Assembly: GCF_010183535.1 (NCBI RefSeq)
Contig: NC_071333.1
Span: 21,202,587-21,266,586 of the forward strand
Direction: 5' to 3'
Length of the DNA stretch: 64,000 nt
DNA from: Caenorhabditis remanei
Lineage: Eukaryota; Nematoda; Chromadorea; Rhabditida; Rhabditidae
Both the position numbers and the translations under genes were made by a program. Below the pieces are notes generated by a model. It was not told the DNA's origin. It did not search any database and was given only the letters and a program-made list of their open reading frames with translations. Below are positions 62,889 to 64,000 of the stretch, piece after piece; positions within the stretch are counted from its first letter, which is position 1; the number at the start of each line of letters is the position of its first letter.

Positions 62889-64000
62889 GCGATCATAGGG
62901 GAGTACACCTGCATACTTTCATATGTATCTCAGCTGAAATAAGTCCGTTTTGCATAAACTTTTTTTTCAAAGATAGCTGAAACATTCAGCAATACGAAAA
63001 TCAATTTTTTTAAATAGTTCCAATTTTGATTTTTTTGATAATCGATTTTTCCTGATCGTGATTTAAAAATTCAAAAAAAAACTTTTTATTTTTCTCTTGG
63101 AGTTATTGAGTTTTTAATGTCAAAACGTTGGAAAACACTCAAAAAAACAAAAAATTATGTTGAATCGGCATTCTACTTTCTGAGCATCGTGCCACAGCTC
63201 CAGAAGTCAAAAGTAGTGCTCTCGGGAAAACTTTCATAACTCATCAAAAAATGCTCAAAATTACTCGAAACATGTACCAAAAAATGTGTCTTGAGCTTTT
63301 CTACAAACAAATATCAAAAAGTTACATTTTTAGAAAAAACATTTTTTCAAATTTTTTTCACTCAAAGATTTTTTTATTTCCATTTTTTCCTAATTTCCGA
63401 TATTTTCTGGCTGTAAAACAAAAAAAGAATGCAGAAATGTGTTTGATTACGTGTGGAGAAACACTTTGAATCCAGTTTGTGAGAGGTATTCTCGTTTTAT
63501 AGCCAGAAAATATCGAAACTTAGGAAAAAAATGGGAACCAAAAATTTTTGAGTGAAAAAAATTAGAACAATTATTTTTTCTAAAATTGTAATTTTTTGAT
63601 GTTTGCTTGTAGAAAACTCAAGACACACCTTTTGGTACATGTTTCGACTAATTTTGAGCATTTTTTGATGAGTTATGATGATTTTCCCGATAGCGCCACT
63701 TTTGACTTCTGGAGCTGTGGCACGATGCTCAGAAAGTAGAATGCCGATTCAACATAATTTTTTGTTTATTTGAGTGTTTTCCAACATTTTGACAGCACAA
63801 ACTCAATAACTCCAATAGAAAAATAAAAAGTTTTTTTTTGAATTTTCAAATCACGATCAGGAAAAATCGATTATCAAAAAAATCAAAATTGGAGTTATTT
63901 TAAAAAAAACTGATTTTCGTATTACTGAATGTTTCAGCTATCTTTGAAAAAAAAGAATATGCAAAACGGACTCATTTCAGCTGAGATACATATGAAAGTA
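62889..64000. repeat. palindromic foldback repeat, continuing past the window
   Basis: The left arm from about 62910 to 63418 is the reverse complement of about 63500 to the window end, around a loop near 63420-63500. One arm of the same family sits alone at 44965-45240. No coding capacity; the 72-codon frame at 63251-63469 is incidental. Confidence 0.8.

Overview
The window is eukaryotic nuclear DNA, most probably from a Caenorhabditis-type nematode. Introns are short (about 45-90 bp) and mostly end in TTTTCAG, intergenic DNA is AT-rich, foldback repeats are abundant, and the mobile elements belong to families known from worms. Host genes are few and fragmentary: an unrecognised minus-strand gene running off the left edge (1-1084), the 3' end of a GNAT acetyltransferase (about 1458-1836), a small open frame split by an LTR element (28.6-30.3 kb), and the 3' end of an EGF/transmembrane protein (59.46-59.80 kb).

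The centrepiece is a 24.07-kb Maverick/Polinton (virus-like DNA transposon) at 4309-28374. It has 2.65-2.8 kb terminal inverted repeats (TIRs) and all genes look open. Replication genes: Pif1-like helicase (8.0-9.6 kb), an 11-exon protein-primed family B DNA polymerase (9.9-14.4 kb) and a retroviral-type integrase with a chromodomain (14.4-15.5 kb). Morphogenesis genes: packaging ATPase, adenovirus-type cysteine protease, single-jelly-roll minor capsid with a 141-bp tandem repeat expansion, a basic core-like protein, double-jelly-roll major capsid, and a predicted type I membrane protein. Accessory genes: a zinc-ribbon gene (7.3-7.9 kb), a second zinc-ribbon gene and a helical gene carried in duplicate inside the TIRs, a lysine-rich protein packed with SUMO-acceptor motifs, three unrecognised small proteins and a C2H2 zinc-finger protein. 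Genes presumed early are multi-exon. Most genes presumed late are intronless, and several have a TATA box about 40-50 bp before the ATG. Coding is compact, with start/stop overlaps and a divergent pair whose start codons share bases.

28.4-35 kb is a nest of non-autonomous repeats: an 845-bp core between two 310-bp LTRs, a 1600-bp palindrome whose tips resemble the Maverick tips, and another large inverted-repeat element. 35.4-45 kb holds a decayed Ty3/Gypsy element. A 2180-bp Merlin-like DNA transposon with an 8-bp target duplication interrupts its integrase. Downstream of its pol, on the same strand, is a UPF1-like SF1 helicase frame in the position where env would lie, followed by polypurine tracts and LTR-like sequence. 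This is the least expected arrangement in the window.

45.3-49.8 kb has two inverted arrays of a strictly 20-bp satellite organised in 140-bp higher-order units, flanking a deleted Gypsy pol fragment. 49.8-58.8 kb holds BEL/Pao pieces in opposing orientations, with three covarying hairpins in the leader before gag. 59.8-62.7 kb is a second Gypsy pol copy containing a 100-N assembly gap that appears to join two different elements. The window ends inside another palindromic repeat.
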